In this document: in pieces, positions 1-7,419 of the stretch
How positions within the stretch are numbered: the stretch's first letter is position 1
Layout of the letters: every line of letters starts with the position of its first letter
Origin: Desulfobacteraceae bacterium
GTDB taxonomy: Bacteria; Desulfobacterota; Desulfobacteria; Desulfobacterales; JALSRD01
Length of the DNA: 32,110 nt
Direction: 5' to 3'
Assembly: GCA_027061725.1 (NCBI GenBank)
Contig: JAMOVG010000272.1
Span: 1 to 32,110, forward strand
Made by a program: the position numbers and the translations under genes
Notes under the pieces: generated by a model
Seen by the model: the letters and a program-made list of their open reading frames with translations, nothing else
Databases searched by the model: none
Told to the model about the DNA's origin: nothing

Positions 1-112
1 CGATGGAGGAAGTCATCGCACGCCCCCCCAGACCGGCGTATTCGCCGACAGGCTCTTCGGTCAGCTTGGGCCCTCCCGCGGCCCCCATGTCGATTCTCAA
101 AATCTTGTCCAT
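1..112 (-). CDS. Aldehyde:ferredoxin oxidoreductase family protein, N-terminal fragment
   Basis: Partial gene; the rest lies beyond the left edge of the window. About 37 codons are visible, beginning MDKILRIDMG and ending in the YAGLGGRAMTS region. That matches the family's N-terminus, where a KILRVDL-like first strand is followed by a Y-x-GGRG-like loop. Family members are tungsten- or molybdenum-pterin, 4Fe-4S enzymes that oxidise aldehydes or related compounds with ferredoxin in anaerobes. The start is well supported, because an AAAAGGAGG ribosome site (119-127) sits six bases upstream of the ATG. The cofactor ligands and the true substrate cannot be seen here. The family call rests only on this short stretch, so the subtype is unknown. 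Confidence 0.7.
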   Translation of the reverse strand, partial: MDKILRIDMGAAGGPKLTEEPVGEYAGLGGRAMTSSI

Positions 113-118
113 TTCCGG

Positions 119-127
119 CCTCCTTTT
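119..127 (-). promoter_or_regulatory. Ribosome binding site of the AOR-type gene
   Basis: Read on the minus strand this is AAAAGGAGG, six bases before the ATG at 112. It fixes the start of the partial gene at the window edge. Confidence 0.7.
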
Positions 128-162
128 ACATGTGGGTGAACGTGGTTTATGTTGCTCAGTGT

Positions 163-191
163 TTGACTTTGCTTCATTGTCTAACTATTGT
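163..191 (+). promoter_or_regulatory. Sigma-70-type promoter for xth
   Basis: TTGACT (163-168) and TATTGT (186-191) are separated by exactly 17 bases, in an AT-rich patch ahead of the exonuclease III gene. The predicted transcript start is near 198, giving a leader of about 75 bases. It overlaps a possible opposite-facing promoter for the AOR gene. Confidence 0.5.
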
Positions 192-210
192 TTGTACACG
201 TTTCTGTCAA
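182..210 (-). promoter_or_regulatory. Possible promoter for the AOR-type gene
   Basis: On the minus strand a perfect TTGACA lies at 210-205. The -10 is weak: TAGTTA at 17-base spacing, or AATAGT at 15. The position, about 75 bases before the ribosome site, is sensible and the -35 is exact, but the poor -10 keeps this tentative. Confidence 0.3.
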
Positions 211-273
211 GTAAAACCCATGCCGATAGGGTGCACGTCGCCATGGGCACCGATGGAGAAAGGAAGCCGTATC

Positions 274-1053
274 GTGCAGATCGCCACCTTCAACGCCAAC
301 GGCATCCGGGCGCGCATGCCACTGCTGCTGGAGTGGATCGAAGAAAACCGGCCGGACGTGCTGTGCATCCAGGAAACCAAGGTACAGGACCCGGATTTTC
401 CCCGCCAGCCCCTCGAGGCGGCCGGCTACCACTGCGCCTTCAAAGGCGAGAAGAGCTACAACGGGGTGGCCCTGCTGAGCCGGCAGGCGCCGGAGAAAGT
501 GGCCCTGGGCTTTACCCCCGGTCCGGGCGACGAGCAGACCCGCCTGATATCGGCGGTCGTCGCGGGGGTGCGCATCGTCAACACCTACGTTCCCCAGGGC
601 CAGGACCCGGCCTCGGAAAAATTCCGCTACAAACTGGACTGGCTGCAGCGCCTGCGCACCTGGTTCGAAGACCACTTCGACCCCCGCGACCGGCTGGTGT
701 GGGTCGGGGATATCAACGTGGCGCCCACGGCCGACGACGTCTACGACCCCGATGCCCTGGCCGGCAGCACCGGCTTTCACCCCGACGAGCACCGGGCCCT
801 GCAGCATATTCTGGACTGGGGCTTCACGGATGTCTATCGCCTGCACCACCCCGACGAGAAAAAGGCCTTCACCTTCTGGGACTATCGCATCCCCAACGCC
901 GCCAAGCGCGGCCTGGGGTGGCGCCTGGACCACGTCTTCGCCACCGCGCCCATGGCCGACCGCTCCACGGGCATCCGCATCGACAGACAGGCCCGGCTGC
1001 GGCCGCGCCCCTCGGACCACACTTTCGTGGTGGCCGCGTTCGATCTGTCCTGA
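274..1053 (+). CDS. xth: Exodeoxyribonuclease III (AP endonuclease, EEP family)
   Basis: A 259-residue Mg-dependent DNA repair nuclease that cuts at abasic sites and removes 3' nucleotides or blocks. The family residues are all visible: E34 in IQETK, Y105 in NTYVPQG, D146/N148 in VGDINVAP, D219 in GWRLDH, and the terminal S-D-H with D248/H249. Length and motif spacing fit bacterial Xth. I chose the GTG at 274 because AAAGGAAG lies about eight bases upstream and translation then begins (M)QIATFNANGIR like other family members. An in-frame ATG at 253 lacks a ribosome site. The gene has its own promoter at 163-191 and converges on serC, with the two stop codons directly abutting. Substrate preference between AP endonuclease and 3' exonuclease activity cannot be read from sequence. 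Confidence 0.93.
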   Translation: MQIATFNANGIRARMPLLLEWIEENRPDVLCIQETKVQDPDFPRQPLEAAGYHCAFKGEKSYNGVALLSRQAPEKVALGFTPGPGDEQTRLISAVVAGVRIVNTYVPQGQDPASEKFRYKLDWLQRLRTWFEDHFDPRDRLVWVGDINVAPTADDVYDPDALAGSTGFHPDEHRALQHILDWGFTDVYRLHHPDEKKAFTFWDYRIPNAAKRGLGWRLDHVFATAPMADRSTGIRIDRQARLRPRPSDHTFVVAAFDLS

Positions 1054-2142
1054 CTACCCCCGCGTGCGCTCGAATTCGCGCATGAACTCGGCCAGTGCCT
1101 GGACGGCATCCAGCCCGGTGGCGTTGTAGATCGACGCCCGGCACCCGCCCACCGAACGGTGGCCCTTGAGCCCGCCGAGGCCGGCCGCCAGGGCTTCCTC
1201 CACGAAACGCGCCTCCAGTGCTTCCTCCGCGATGCGGAAGGTGACGTTCATCAGGGACCGGCTGCCGGCCTCGGCCGTGCCGCTGTAAAAATCGCTGCCG
1301 TCGATGAGATCGTAGAGCACGGCGGCCTTTTCGCGGTTGACGGCTTCCATCTTTTCCAGCCCCCCCACGGTCTCCTCCAGCCACTTGAGCACCAGTTGAA
1401 CGGTGTAGATGGCGAAACAGGGGGGCGTGTTGTACAGCGAGTTTTTGGCCGCATAGGTGGTGTATTTGAGCATGGAAGGCAGGCCGTCCGGCACCCGCTC
1501 CAGCATGTCGCGCCGGATGATCACCAGGCACACGCCAGCGGGCCCGATGTTTTTCTGGGCGCCGGCGTATATCAGGCCGAAGCGGCCGGCGTCGAAGGTC
1601 CGGCTCATGATGTCCGAGGACATATCGGCCACCAGGGGAACCCCGCCGGTGTCGGGGAACTGGGCGTACTGCGTGCCCTTGATGGTGTTGTTGGAGGTGA
1701 TGTGGGCATAGACCGCACCGCTGTCGAAGGAGATGTCCGCGGGGATGTAGCTGAAGCCGCGGTCTTCCGAGGAGGCCGGTACGCGGATATTCTTTTTCAG
1801 CAGGCGGGCTTCGGCGATGGCTTTGGTGGACCAGGTGCCGGTGTTGACGTAGTCGGCGCGGTCATCGCCGCCCAGCAGGTTCATGGGGACCATGGCGAAC
1901 TGGAGACTGGCCCCGCCCTGGATGAAAAGCACATGGAAGTCGTCGCCCAGCTTCAGCAGCCGCCGGGTACGCGCCACCGCATCGTTGATGATTTCGTCGA
2001 ACCAGGGAGAGCGGTGACTGATCTCGATCACCGACATCCCGGAACCGTCGTAGTTCAGAAAAGACTCCTGGATTTCTTCGAGCACCTGCAGGGGAAGTGC
2101 CGCCGGACCAGGATTGAAATTGTAGATGCGATTGGCTTTCAT
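1054..2142 (-). CDS. serC: Phosphoserine aminotransferase
   Basis: A 362-residue, PLP-dependent class V aminotransferase converting 3-phosphohydroxypyruvate and glutamate to phosphoserine and 2-oxoglutarate; the family may also act in pyridoxal phosphate synthesis. The N-terminus YNFNPGPAALP, the QGGAS phosphate loop near residue 76 and the PLP lysine K197 in AGAQKNIGPAG are all typical. HRSVGG and RASIYNA near the C-terminus are the expected substrate-binding segments. The ATG at 2142 is preferred over the one six bases upstream, because AGGAGG (2149-2154) is correctly spaced only for the inner start. The TAG stop touches the xth stop with no gap, so convergent transcripts must overlap. No serA or serB is visible nearby. 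Confidence 0.96.
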   Translation of the reverse strand: MKANRIYNFNPGPAALPLQVLEEIQESFLNYDGSGMSVIEISHRSPWFDEIINDAVARTRRLLKLGDDFHVLFIQGGASLQFAMVPMNLLGGDDRADYVNTGTWSTKAIAEARLLKKNIRVPASSEDRGFSYIPADISFDSGAVYAHITSNNTIKGTQYAQFPDTGGVPLVADMSSDIMSRTFDAGRFGLIYAGAQKNIGPAGVCLVIIRRDMLERVPDGLPSMLKYTTYAAKNSLYNTPPCFAIYTVQLVLKWLEETVGGLEKMEAVNREKAAVLYDLIDGSDFYSGTAEAGSRSLMNVTFRIAEEALEARFVEEALAAGLGGLKGHRSVGGCRASIYNATGLDAVQALAEFMREFERTRG

Positions 2143-2390
2143 GGTCATCCTCCTGCCTTGTGGGGGTGAATGCGGGTGCGGCCGCAGCAATCGGGCCGCA
2201 GGCGTCTGGAACCACCCGGTTATCTGCTCAGATTGCACCCCAGAAGTCAAGGCCATTGACAGTCCGCACGCGCCGGATTAAGCTTCCACAGGAAACGTCG
2301 CCGCAAACGGAGCACCGGTCTCCCGGCAGAGGTGGGTGAGGGGCGGCAGGAGGGGATAAAGCGTGCGCAGACAAAGGCCGGTGGCGGGCG

Positions 2391-2678
2391 TCAGACGAAA
2401 TCCGGATCGTCGTCGGCTTCCTCGGCGCCTTCTTCGTCCATCTCGACGTCGTCGGGGCAGATGCGTTCGAGGGGATGCTGCGGGACGCGGGTTCTGTCCT
2501 TGAAGCGCAATTTCTCGATTTCAATGTGCTGACGGACCAGGTTCTCACCGCCGATTTTAAGATACACCAGCATCATTTTGCGAAGCGACGGATCCTCTCG
2601 AAGCTCCGCGGGGACGTCGTTTAGCAGGCGCACATAGATATCCTGGAGTTCTTCGGGAATACTCAGTTCGTGGTCCAT
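2391..2678 (-). CDS. Small conserved-looking protein with acidic C-terminus, function unknown
   Basis: 95 residues. The first ~70 appear helical (PEELQDIYVRLLNDV, then a KMMLVYLKIGGENLVRQHIEIE segment split by a glycine pair). The last ~20 are very acidic (DDVEMDEEGAEEADDDPDF). It has a good ribosome site, AAGGAGC, five bases before the ATG, and neighbour-like codon use, so I consider it a real gene. It has no signal peptide, membrane segment or metal motif. It is divergently arranged to tag, with only about 50 bases between the two starts. I do not recognise a family, and the acidic tail alone does not support a function. Confidence 0.7.
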   Translation of the reverse strand: MDHELSIPEELQDIYVRLLNDVPAELREDPSLRKMMLVYLKIGGENLVRQHIEIEKLRFKDRTRVPQHPLERICPDDVEMDEEGAEEADDDPDFV

Positions 2679-2727
2679 AACAGCTCCTTAAAAAACAGCG
2701 GCAGAGATTGTCAACAGATAATAAGTC

Positions 2728-3339
2728 ATGTGCCGGAATTGTAAAGACTCTCCACCGACAAAAGCAGGGGGCCGGCGCGTGCGCTGTCCCTGGCCGGGGA
2801 ACGACCCGCTCTACATCCGCTACCACGACCGGGAGTGGGCGGTGCCCCGGCACGACGACCGCGGGCTTTTCGAGTTCCTGGTGCTGGAGTCCTTCCAGGC
2901 CGGCCTGAGCTGGATCACGGTGCTGCGCAAACGGCCCGCCTTCCGGGCCGCCATGGACGCCTTCGACCCCGAAAAAATCGCCCGCTACGACGAATCCGCC
3001 ATCGTGCGGCTTATGAAAAACCCGGGCCTCATCCGCAACCGGCGCAAACTGGAGGCGGCCGTGCAAAACGCCCGCGCCCTGCTGGCGGTCCGCGAGCGCT
3101 TCGACACTTTCAACGCCTACATCTGGCGTTTTGTCGACGGCCGGCCCGTGGTCAACCACTGGCGCCGCCCGGAGCAGGTCCCCGCCCAGACCGACGCATC
3201 GCGGGACATGAGCCGGGACCTGAAGCGCCGCGGCTTCACCTTTGTGGGCCCTACCATCTGCTACGCTTACATGCAGGCCGTCGGAATGGTCAACGACCAC
3301 CTGGTGGACTGTTTTCGGCACAGGGAGGTCATATCTTGA
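2728..3339 (+). CDS. tag: DNA-3-methyladenine glycosylase I
   Basis: A helix-hairpin-helix superfamily glycosylase that excises 3-methyladenine from alkylated DNA. Counting from the ATG at 2728, the zinc ligands C20, H33, H191 and C195 keep the spacings seen in E. coli Tag (13 and 4 residues), and the base-recognising glutamate is E54 in LVLESFQAGLSW. The motifs YHDREW, FVGPTICYAYMQA and VNDHLVDC are diagnostic. The ATG has no clear ribosome site. A GTG at 2779, behind a G-rich stretch, would give 186 residues, closer to the usual 187, and may be the true start. The stop overlaps the TTG start of the downstream phosphoesterase (TTGA), implying translational coupling. Confidence 0.94.
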   Translation: MCRNCKDSPPTKAGGRRVRCPWPGNDPLYIRYHDREWAVPRHDDRGLFEFLVLESFQAGLSWITVLRKRPAFRAAMDAFDPEKIARYDESAIVRLMKNPGLIRNRRKLEAAVQNARALLAVRERFDTFNAYIWRFVDGRPVVNHWRRPEQVPAQTDASRDMSRDLKRRGFTFVGPTICYAYMQAVGMVNDHLVDCFRHREVIS

Positions 3340-4241
3340 GAATCGTCACACGCCCCGACTTCGACGGCATCGTCTGCGCCGTGCTGCTCAGCGAAGTCGA
3401 AGATATCCGCGAACCGATCTACTGGACCCAGCCGGGCCTGGTGCAGACCGGGCGGGCGGAAATCCGCAGCGGAGACATCCTGGCCAACCTGCCCTTTCAC
3501 CCGGCCTGCTCCCTGTGGTTCGACCACCACTATACCAACTGCACCGACCGCCCCTTCAAGGGTGTCTGTGAAATCGCGCCCTCGGCGGCCGGCGTCATTT
3601 ACCGCTACTACGCGGGCAAATTCGACCGCGACTACGACGAACTGGTGCACTGGGCCGACCTCATCGACGCCGCCCGGCTGACCCGCCAACAGGTGCTGAC
3701 GCCGGAGAGATATCCCTACGTGCTGCTCTCCATGACCATCGACGGCAACGATCCCGAAGGGGAGCCCTACTGGAACCGTCTGGTGGACCTGCTGCGCCGC
3801 CTTCCCATCGAAGCCGTCATGGACGACGACGTCGTCGCCGAACGCTGCCGCCGCAGTGTAGCCGCAAACGAGGTCTACCGCCGGCTGCTGCTGGAGTACA
3901 CCGAGGTCCGCCGGCACGTGTCCATTACCGACCTGCGCCCCGTGGCCGCCCCCCCCAGCGGCAACCGCTTCCTGGTCTACTGCCTGTTTCCCGATACGGT
4001 GGTAAACGTCAAGATCCGCTACGACAGCCGGGACCCCGAGCTGGTGGCCGTCAGCGTGGGCCACAGCATCTTCAACCCCGGCTGCCGCGTCAACGTGGGG
4101 CTGATGCTCACCGAGTTCGGCGGCGGCGGCCACCGCGGCGCCGGCGCCTGCCGCTTTGAAAAGCGCCTGGCGGACCGCTATATTCCCCGGATCATCGACA
4201 TCCTGCTGGCCAACGAGCCCAACGAACCCGATACGCAATAG
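3336..4241 (+). CDS. DHH-family phosphoesterase
   Basis: A 301-residue protein of the DHH/DHHA1 superfamily, whose members use two Mn or Mg ions to hydrolyse phosphoesters such as oligonucleotides, cyclic dinucleotides or polyphosphate. Visible motifs are RPDFDG (D8, D10), FDHH (D63-H65), a third metal motif HWADLIDA (D108, D111), and a C-terminal DHHA1 substrate loop FGGGGHRGAGA (261-271). I start at TTG 3336 because GGGAGG (3323-3328) is seven bases upstream and the conserved RIVTRPDFDG follows immediately. It overlaps the tag stop by four bases. It is shorter than RecJ and lacks extra domains, so NrnA-like or exopolyphosphatase-like activity is possible; the substrate is undetermined. Confidence 0.88.
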   Translation: MRIVTRPDFDGIVCAVLLSEVEDIREPIYWTQPGLVQTGRAEIRSGDILANLPFHPACSLWFDHHYTNCTDRPFKGVCEIAPSAAGVIYRYYAGKFDRDYDELVHWADLIDAARLTRQQVLTPERYPYVLLSMTIDGNDPEGEPYWNRLVDLLRRLPIEAVMDDDVVAERCRRSVAANEVYRRLLLEYTEVRRHVSITDLRPVAAPPSGNRFLVYCLFPDTVVNVKIRYDSRDPELVAVSVGHSIFNPGCRVNVGLMLTEFGGGGHRGAGACRFEKRLADRYIPRIIDILLANEPNEPDTQ

Positions 4242-4270
4242 CCGCTGCACGGTGGCTTTTGAGCATCGTC

Positions 4271-5638
4271 TCACGCGTGCGCCAGCCGCTTCAGGCGGGA
4301 CAGCTCCCGCCAGGAAAATCCCCCCGGGCGGCAGGGGGAAATGGCGTTGTTGGTAAAGACCGGGTCGGCAGCCAGATCGTAGCGCGAGCAGCGGCAAGCC
4401 TCCGGCCACAGGGCCGTGTGGGGAATGGGGGTGTAGTGGGCAATCACCGGGGTAATCCCGCTGGCGCGCACCGCCTCGATGGAGCGGGCCACCTCCTGCC
4501 AGCGCTGGCCCGGCAGGCCCGCCAGCAGGTAGGCGCCCACCTGCCCGGAAGCAAAGCCGGCGTCCTGCAGATGCGCCACGGCCCGCCGAAAATCCTCCCG
4601 TCCCAGTTTCCCGTCCAGGCGCCGGTCGGGCCCGAAATCCGCGGTCTCCACGCCCAGCCGCAGGGTCCGGAAGCCGATGCGGTGCATCAGGCGCGCCACG
4701 TCCCGGGAAATTTCGCGCACGTGAACCGCGTTGGGGGTGTGGAAACGCAGGCGCAGGCCGCTGCCGGCGATGGCTTCGAACAGCGGGATGGCGTGGTGCG
4801 GCGCGTCCACCAGCAGGGCGTCGTCGTAGAAAACGAAATCGCGCACACCGCAGCGATCGTGCCAGTAGCGGATCTCGGCCATCACGGATGCCGTGCCGCG
4901 GCGGCGCATCACGGGTTCCAGCACACCCGAGGCGCAGTAAGCGCAGGAGAAGGGGCAGCCGCGGGTGGTCAGCAGGGGCGCGAAGGCAATGCGGCGCTGC
5001 AGATCCAGGGCCGGAAAGGGATAGGCGTCCAGGTCGGCGGGGTCCGTGGCGCGCATCTTCCCGCAACCGATGTACTCGGACAGGATTTGCGGCAACAGCC
5101 CCTCCCCCTGCCCGGCAAACACCGCATCAGCGCCGCTGTGGCGGCGGGCGTGATCCCGGCAGAGCGTGGCATAGATGCCGCCCAGGACGACCGGTACGTC
5201 CGCAAAATGCGCCTTCAGGTGTGCGATGGTCTCGCGCACCCCCGGGTACCAGTAGGTCATCATGGAGGTCACCAGCACGAGGTCCGGCGCCGGCTGCCGT
5301 GCCAGGTCCTCCGCCAGCCAGGCGGGATCGATGCCGTAGCGCGAATAGGTGCGCGGGATATGCCGCAGGCCGGGAGGTTTGGCGATAGGCGTCTTGCGGT
5401 AGGGCCCCCTGCCGTAGCGCGCTCCGGGATCTGCGGCCGGCGCCCGGGGGTGAAAACGGTCCAGGCAGTCCACGTAGCCGACGGCCAGCCCCTCCCGGCG
5501 CAGGAAAGCCGCCAGGTAGAGCAGCCCCAGGGGTCGGGCCCAGAAATCGTAGGCCGCAAAATCGTGGATCCAGGGGTTAACCAGCAGGATGTGAGGAACG
5601 TCTTTTTTCAAAACGCGTCGCCGCCCGGCGCCTGTCAA
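4271..5638 (-). CDS. B12-binding-domain radical SAM protein
   Basis: About 455 residues. The first ~190 form a cobalamin-binding-like Rossmann domain, beginning HILLVNPWIHDFAAYDFWARP and including a GGIYATL segment. A radical SAM core follows with the 4Fe-4S motif C228-x3-C232-x2-C235 in RGCPFSCAYC, then YDDALL, GVETAD and LLAGLPGQ. The chemistry is unknown: this superclass includes methylases, cyclases and oxidoreductases. No ribosome site marks the start. TTG 5638 gives the longest product; TTG 5611 would begin just before the conserved KKDVPHILLVNPW. It lies 16 bases after ahbB on the same strand, which hints at tetrapyrrole or membrane metabolism, but it lacks the second iron-sulfur (SPASM-like) cysteines expected of AhbC or AhbD. 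Confidence 0.85.
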   Translation of the reverse strand: MTGAGRRRVLKKDVPHILLVNPWIHDFAAYDFWARPLGLLYLAAFLRREGLAVGYVDCLDRFHPRAPAADPGARYGRGPYRKTPIAKPPGLRHIPRTYSRYGIDPAWLAEDLARQPAPDLVLVTSMMTYWYPGVRETIAHLKAHFADVPVVLGGIYATLCRDHARRHSGADAVFAGQGEGLLPQILSEYIGCGKMRATDPADLDAYPFPALDLQRRIAFAPLLTTRGCPFSCAYCASGVLEPVMRRRGTASVMAEIRYWHDRCGVRDFVFYDDALLVDAPHHAIPLFEAIAGSGLRLRFHTPNAVHVREISRDVARLMHRIGFRTLRLGVETADFGPDRRLDGKLGREDFRRAVAHLQDAGFASGQVGAYLLAGLPGQRWQEVARSIEAVRASGITPVIAHYTPIPHTALWPEACRCSRYDLAADPVFTNNAISPCRPGGFSWRELSRLKRLAHA

Positions 5639-5654
5639 AACGGCTGCGGGGAAA

Positions 5655-6152
5655 TCAGGCCGCGCCGACGCCGTTCTCGTCGTCGGGGGAAAAATAGGTC
5701 ATGGAAGTTTTCTTGAGCTCGCGGCGGCTGAACAGCAGGGTGTAGTCCCTCACCCCGGTGGCTTCGGAAATCCGGCGGGCCGTCTCCAGGCAGGCCCCCT
5801 CGTCGGCCCCGTGGATCATGGTGTAGAGGTTGTAGGGCCAGTCACGGTTGGGGTTGCGGTGGTAACAGTGGGTCACCTGGCCGAAGCCGGCCATGGCCTG
5901 CCCCACCTCGTCCACCCGCTCCTCATCGACCCGCCAGGCCACCATGGCGTTGGCCTCGAAGCCCGATTTCTGGTGCCGCAGGGTGGCGCCGAAACGCCGG
6001 ATGATGCCGCGCCGGTTCAGGTCCTGCAGGACCTCGAGCAGCCGCTGCTCCTCGATGCCCAGGCGCCGGGCGATCTCCCGGTAAGGGTGGGGCACAATGG
6101 GCAGATCTCCCTGGATCTGGGCGATAATCTTTTTTTCAAGGTCACTGAGCAT
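5655..6152 (-). CDS. ahbB: Siroheme decarboxylase subunit, AhbB-like (Lrp/AsnC-type fold)
   Basis: 165 residues: an N-terminal winged helix (about 5-55, with YREIARRLGI and GIIRRFGATLRHQKSGF) and a C-terminal ferredoxin-like AsnC domain. The tract ANAMVAW, the histidine pair in THCYHR (94-99) and WPYNLYTMIHG (105-115) are typical of Ahb/Nir siroheme decarboxylases rather than true Lrp regulators. These enzymes convert siroheme to didecarboxysiroheme in the alternative heme pathway of sulfate reducers and archaea. Assignment as the B rather than the A subunit rests on the RHQKxGFxANAM pattern and is less certain. The partner subunit and AhbC/D are not in this window. The gene sits downstream of mtnA, separated by 150 bases. 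Confidence 0.8.
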   Translation of the reverse strand: MLSDLEKKIIAQIQGDLPIVPHPYREIARRLGIEEQRLLEVLQDLNRRGIIRRFGATLRHQKSGFEANAMVAWRVDEERVDEVGQAMAGFGQVTHCYHRNPNRDWPYNLYTMIHGADEGACLETARRISEATGVRDYTLLFSRRELKKTSMTYFSPDDENGVGAA

Positions 6153-6303
6153 AGGTGCAACCCGCTGCTGAAAAAGTGGTCAGCCGCCAGCAATCCGCTG
6201 TCAGCAAAAAATATTCTGGCAGTCCTGTGCATCGGAATCATACACCATCCTGCCCGATATAGCCGCCGTCCAGCCGCCATCGGACACCCGAAGCGGGTAC
6301 CTG

Positions 6304-7389
6304 TCAGCGATCGCCAAACAGCGCCCGTATGGCCGCCTCGTTGGCCGCGCAGACGCCTTTCTCGGTGATGAAACCGGTCACCAGGCGGGCCGGCGTGACG
6401 TCGAAGGCATAATTGGCGGCCGGGCTGTCCCCGGGGCCCACCAGCACACGCGTCAGGCGGCCTTCTTCGCTGCCCTGCACGAAGCGCACCTCGTCGGGAT
6501 CGCGTTCCTCGATGGGAATCTGCGCGACGCCGTCGCGCAGGTCCCAGTCGAAGGTGCTCGACGGCAGCGCCACGTAAAAGGGCACCCCGTTGTCGCGCGC
6601 TGCCAGGGCCTTTAGGTAGGTGCCGATCTTGTTGGCCACGTCACCGCAGCGGGTGGTGCGGTCGGTACCCACGATGACCAGGTCCACCATGCCGTGCTGC
6701 ATGAGGTGTCCGCCGGCGTTGTCGGTGATGATGGTATGCGCCACCCCCTGCTGCCCCAGTTCCCAGGCCGTCAGGCGCGCCCCCTGGTTCAGGGGCCGGG
6801 TCTCGTCCACCCACACGTGGATGTCGATGCCGCTCTCGGCGGCGGCGTAGATGGGCGCCGTGGCCGTTCCGTAACGACCGCAGGCCAGCCAGCCGGCGTT
6901 GCAGTGGGTCAGTAGGTTCACCCGGCGGCCGCCCCGGGCGGCGCTGATCTTTTCTATCAGCGGCAGACCGTGCATGCCGATGCGGCGACAGCGGTCTGCT
7001 TCCAGCCGAAAGATCTCGCCGGCCTCGCGGCGGGCGGCGTCGCGCCTCTCGCCGGGGTCCCTCACCCCCTCGAGCCGGCCAAGCACACGGTCCACTGCCC
7101 AGGCCAGGTTGACGGCCGTGGGGCGCGCGGCCTTGATGCGCCGGGCTTCGTCCGCCAGCGGCGCAGTGCCGTCGCGCAGCGCCAGGTAGACGCCGTAGGC
7201 CGCGGTGATGCCGATCAGCGGTGCGCCACGCACCACCATGTCCCGAATGGCCGCGATGGCGTCATCGGTGTTCTTGAGGTCCAGGACGCGCTCCCGGTGG
7301 GGCAGCACCCGCTGGTCGATCACCTGCACGTGCCCGCTGCGCTCATCGAGCCAGATGGGGCGTGTCAGCGGTGTTTTCCGTAAATCCAT
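6304..7389 (-). CDS. mtnA: S-methyl-5-thioribose-1-phosphate isomerase
   Basis: A 361-residue enzyme of the methionine salvage pathway converting methylthioribose-1-phosphate to methylthioribulose-1-phosphate; it has an eIF2B-like fold. Catalytic C163 (in LTHCNAGWLA) and D243 (in VGTDRTT) match the Cys/Asp pair known in this family, and VRGAPLIG and GDVANKIGTY are conserved. The call could be confused with ribose-1,5-bisphosphate isomerase, but the pattern around RGAP and NAG favours MtnA. I start at ATG 7389 (GGAA six bases upstream); a TTG at 7413 is in frame but has no ribosome site. It follows the TPR lipoprotein by 30 bases in the serS-thrC run. No other mtn genes are present. Confidence 0.92.
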   Translation of the reverse strand: MDLRKTPLTRPIWLDERSGHVQVIDQRVLPHRERVLDLKNTDDAIAAIRDMVVRGAPLIGITAAYGVYLALRDGTAPLADEARRIKAARPTAVNLAWAVDRVLGRLEGVRDPGERRDAARREAGEIFRLEADRCRRIGMHGLPLIEKISAARGGRRVNLLTHCNAGWLACGRYGTATAPIYAAAESGIDIHVWVDETRPLNQGARLTAWELGQQGVAHTIITDNAGGHLMQHGMVDLVIVGTDRTTRCGDVANKIGTYLKALAARDNGVPFYVALPSSTFDWDLRDGVAQIPIEERDPDEVRFVQGSEEGRLTRVLVGPGDSPAANYAFDVTPARLVTGFITEKGVCAANEAAIRALFGDR

Positions 7390-7419
7390 GCATCGTTCCG
7401 TGGCATCGCCCAACGGCGA

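Noticed and set aside
181-1020. Long minus-strand frame opposite xth
   Set aside because: It is a shadow of the well-supported exonuclease III gene, caused by high GC; it has no motifs.
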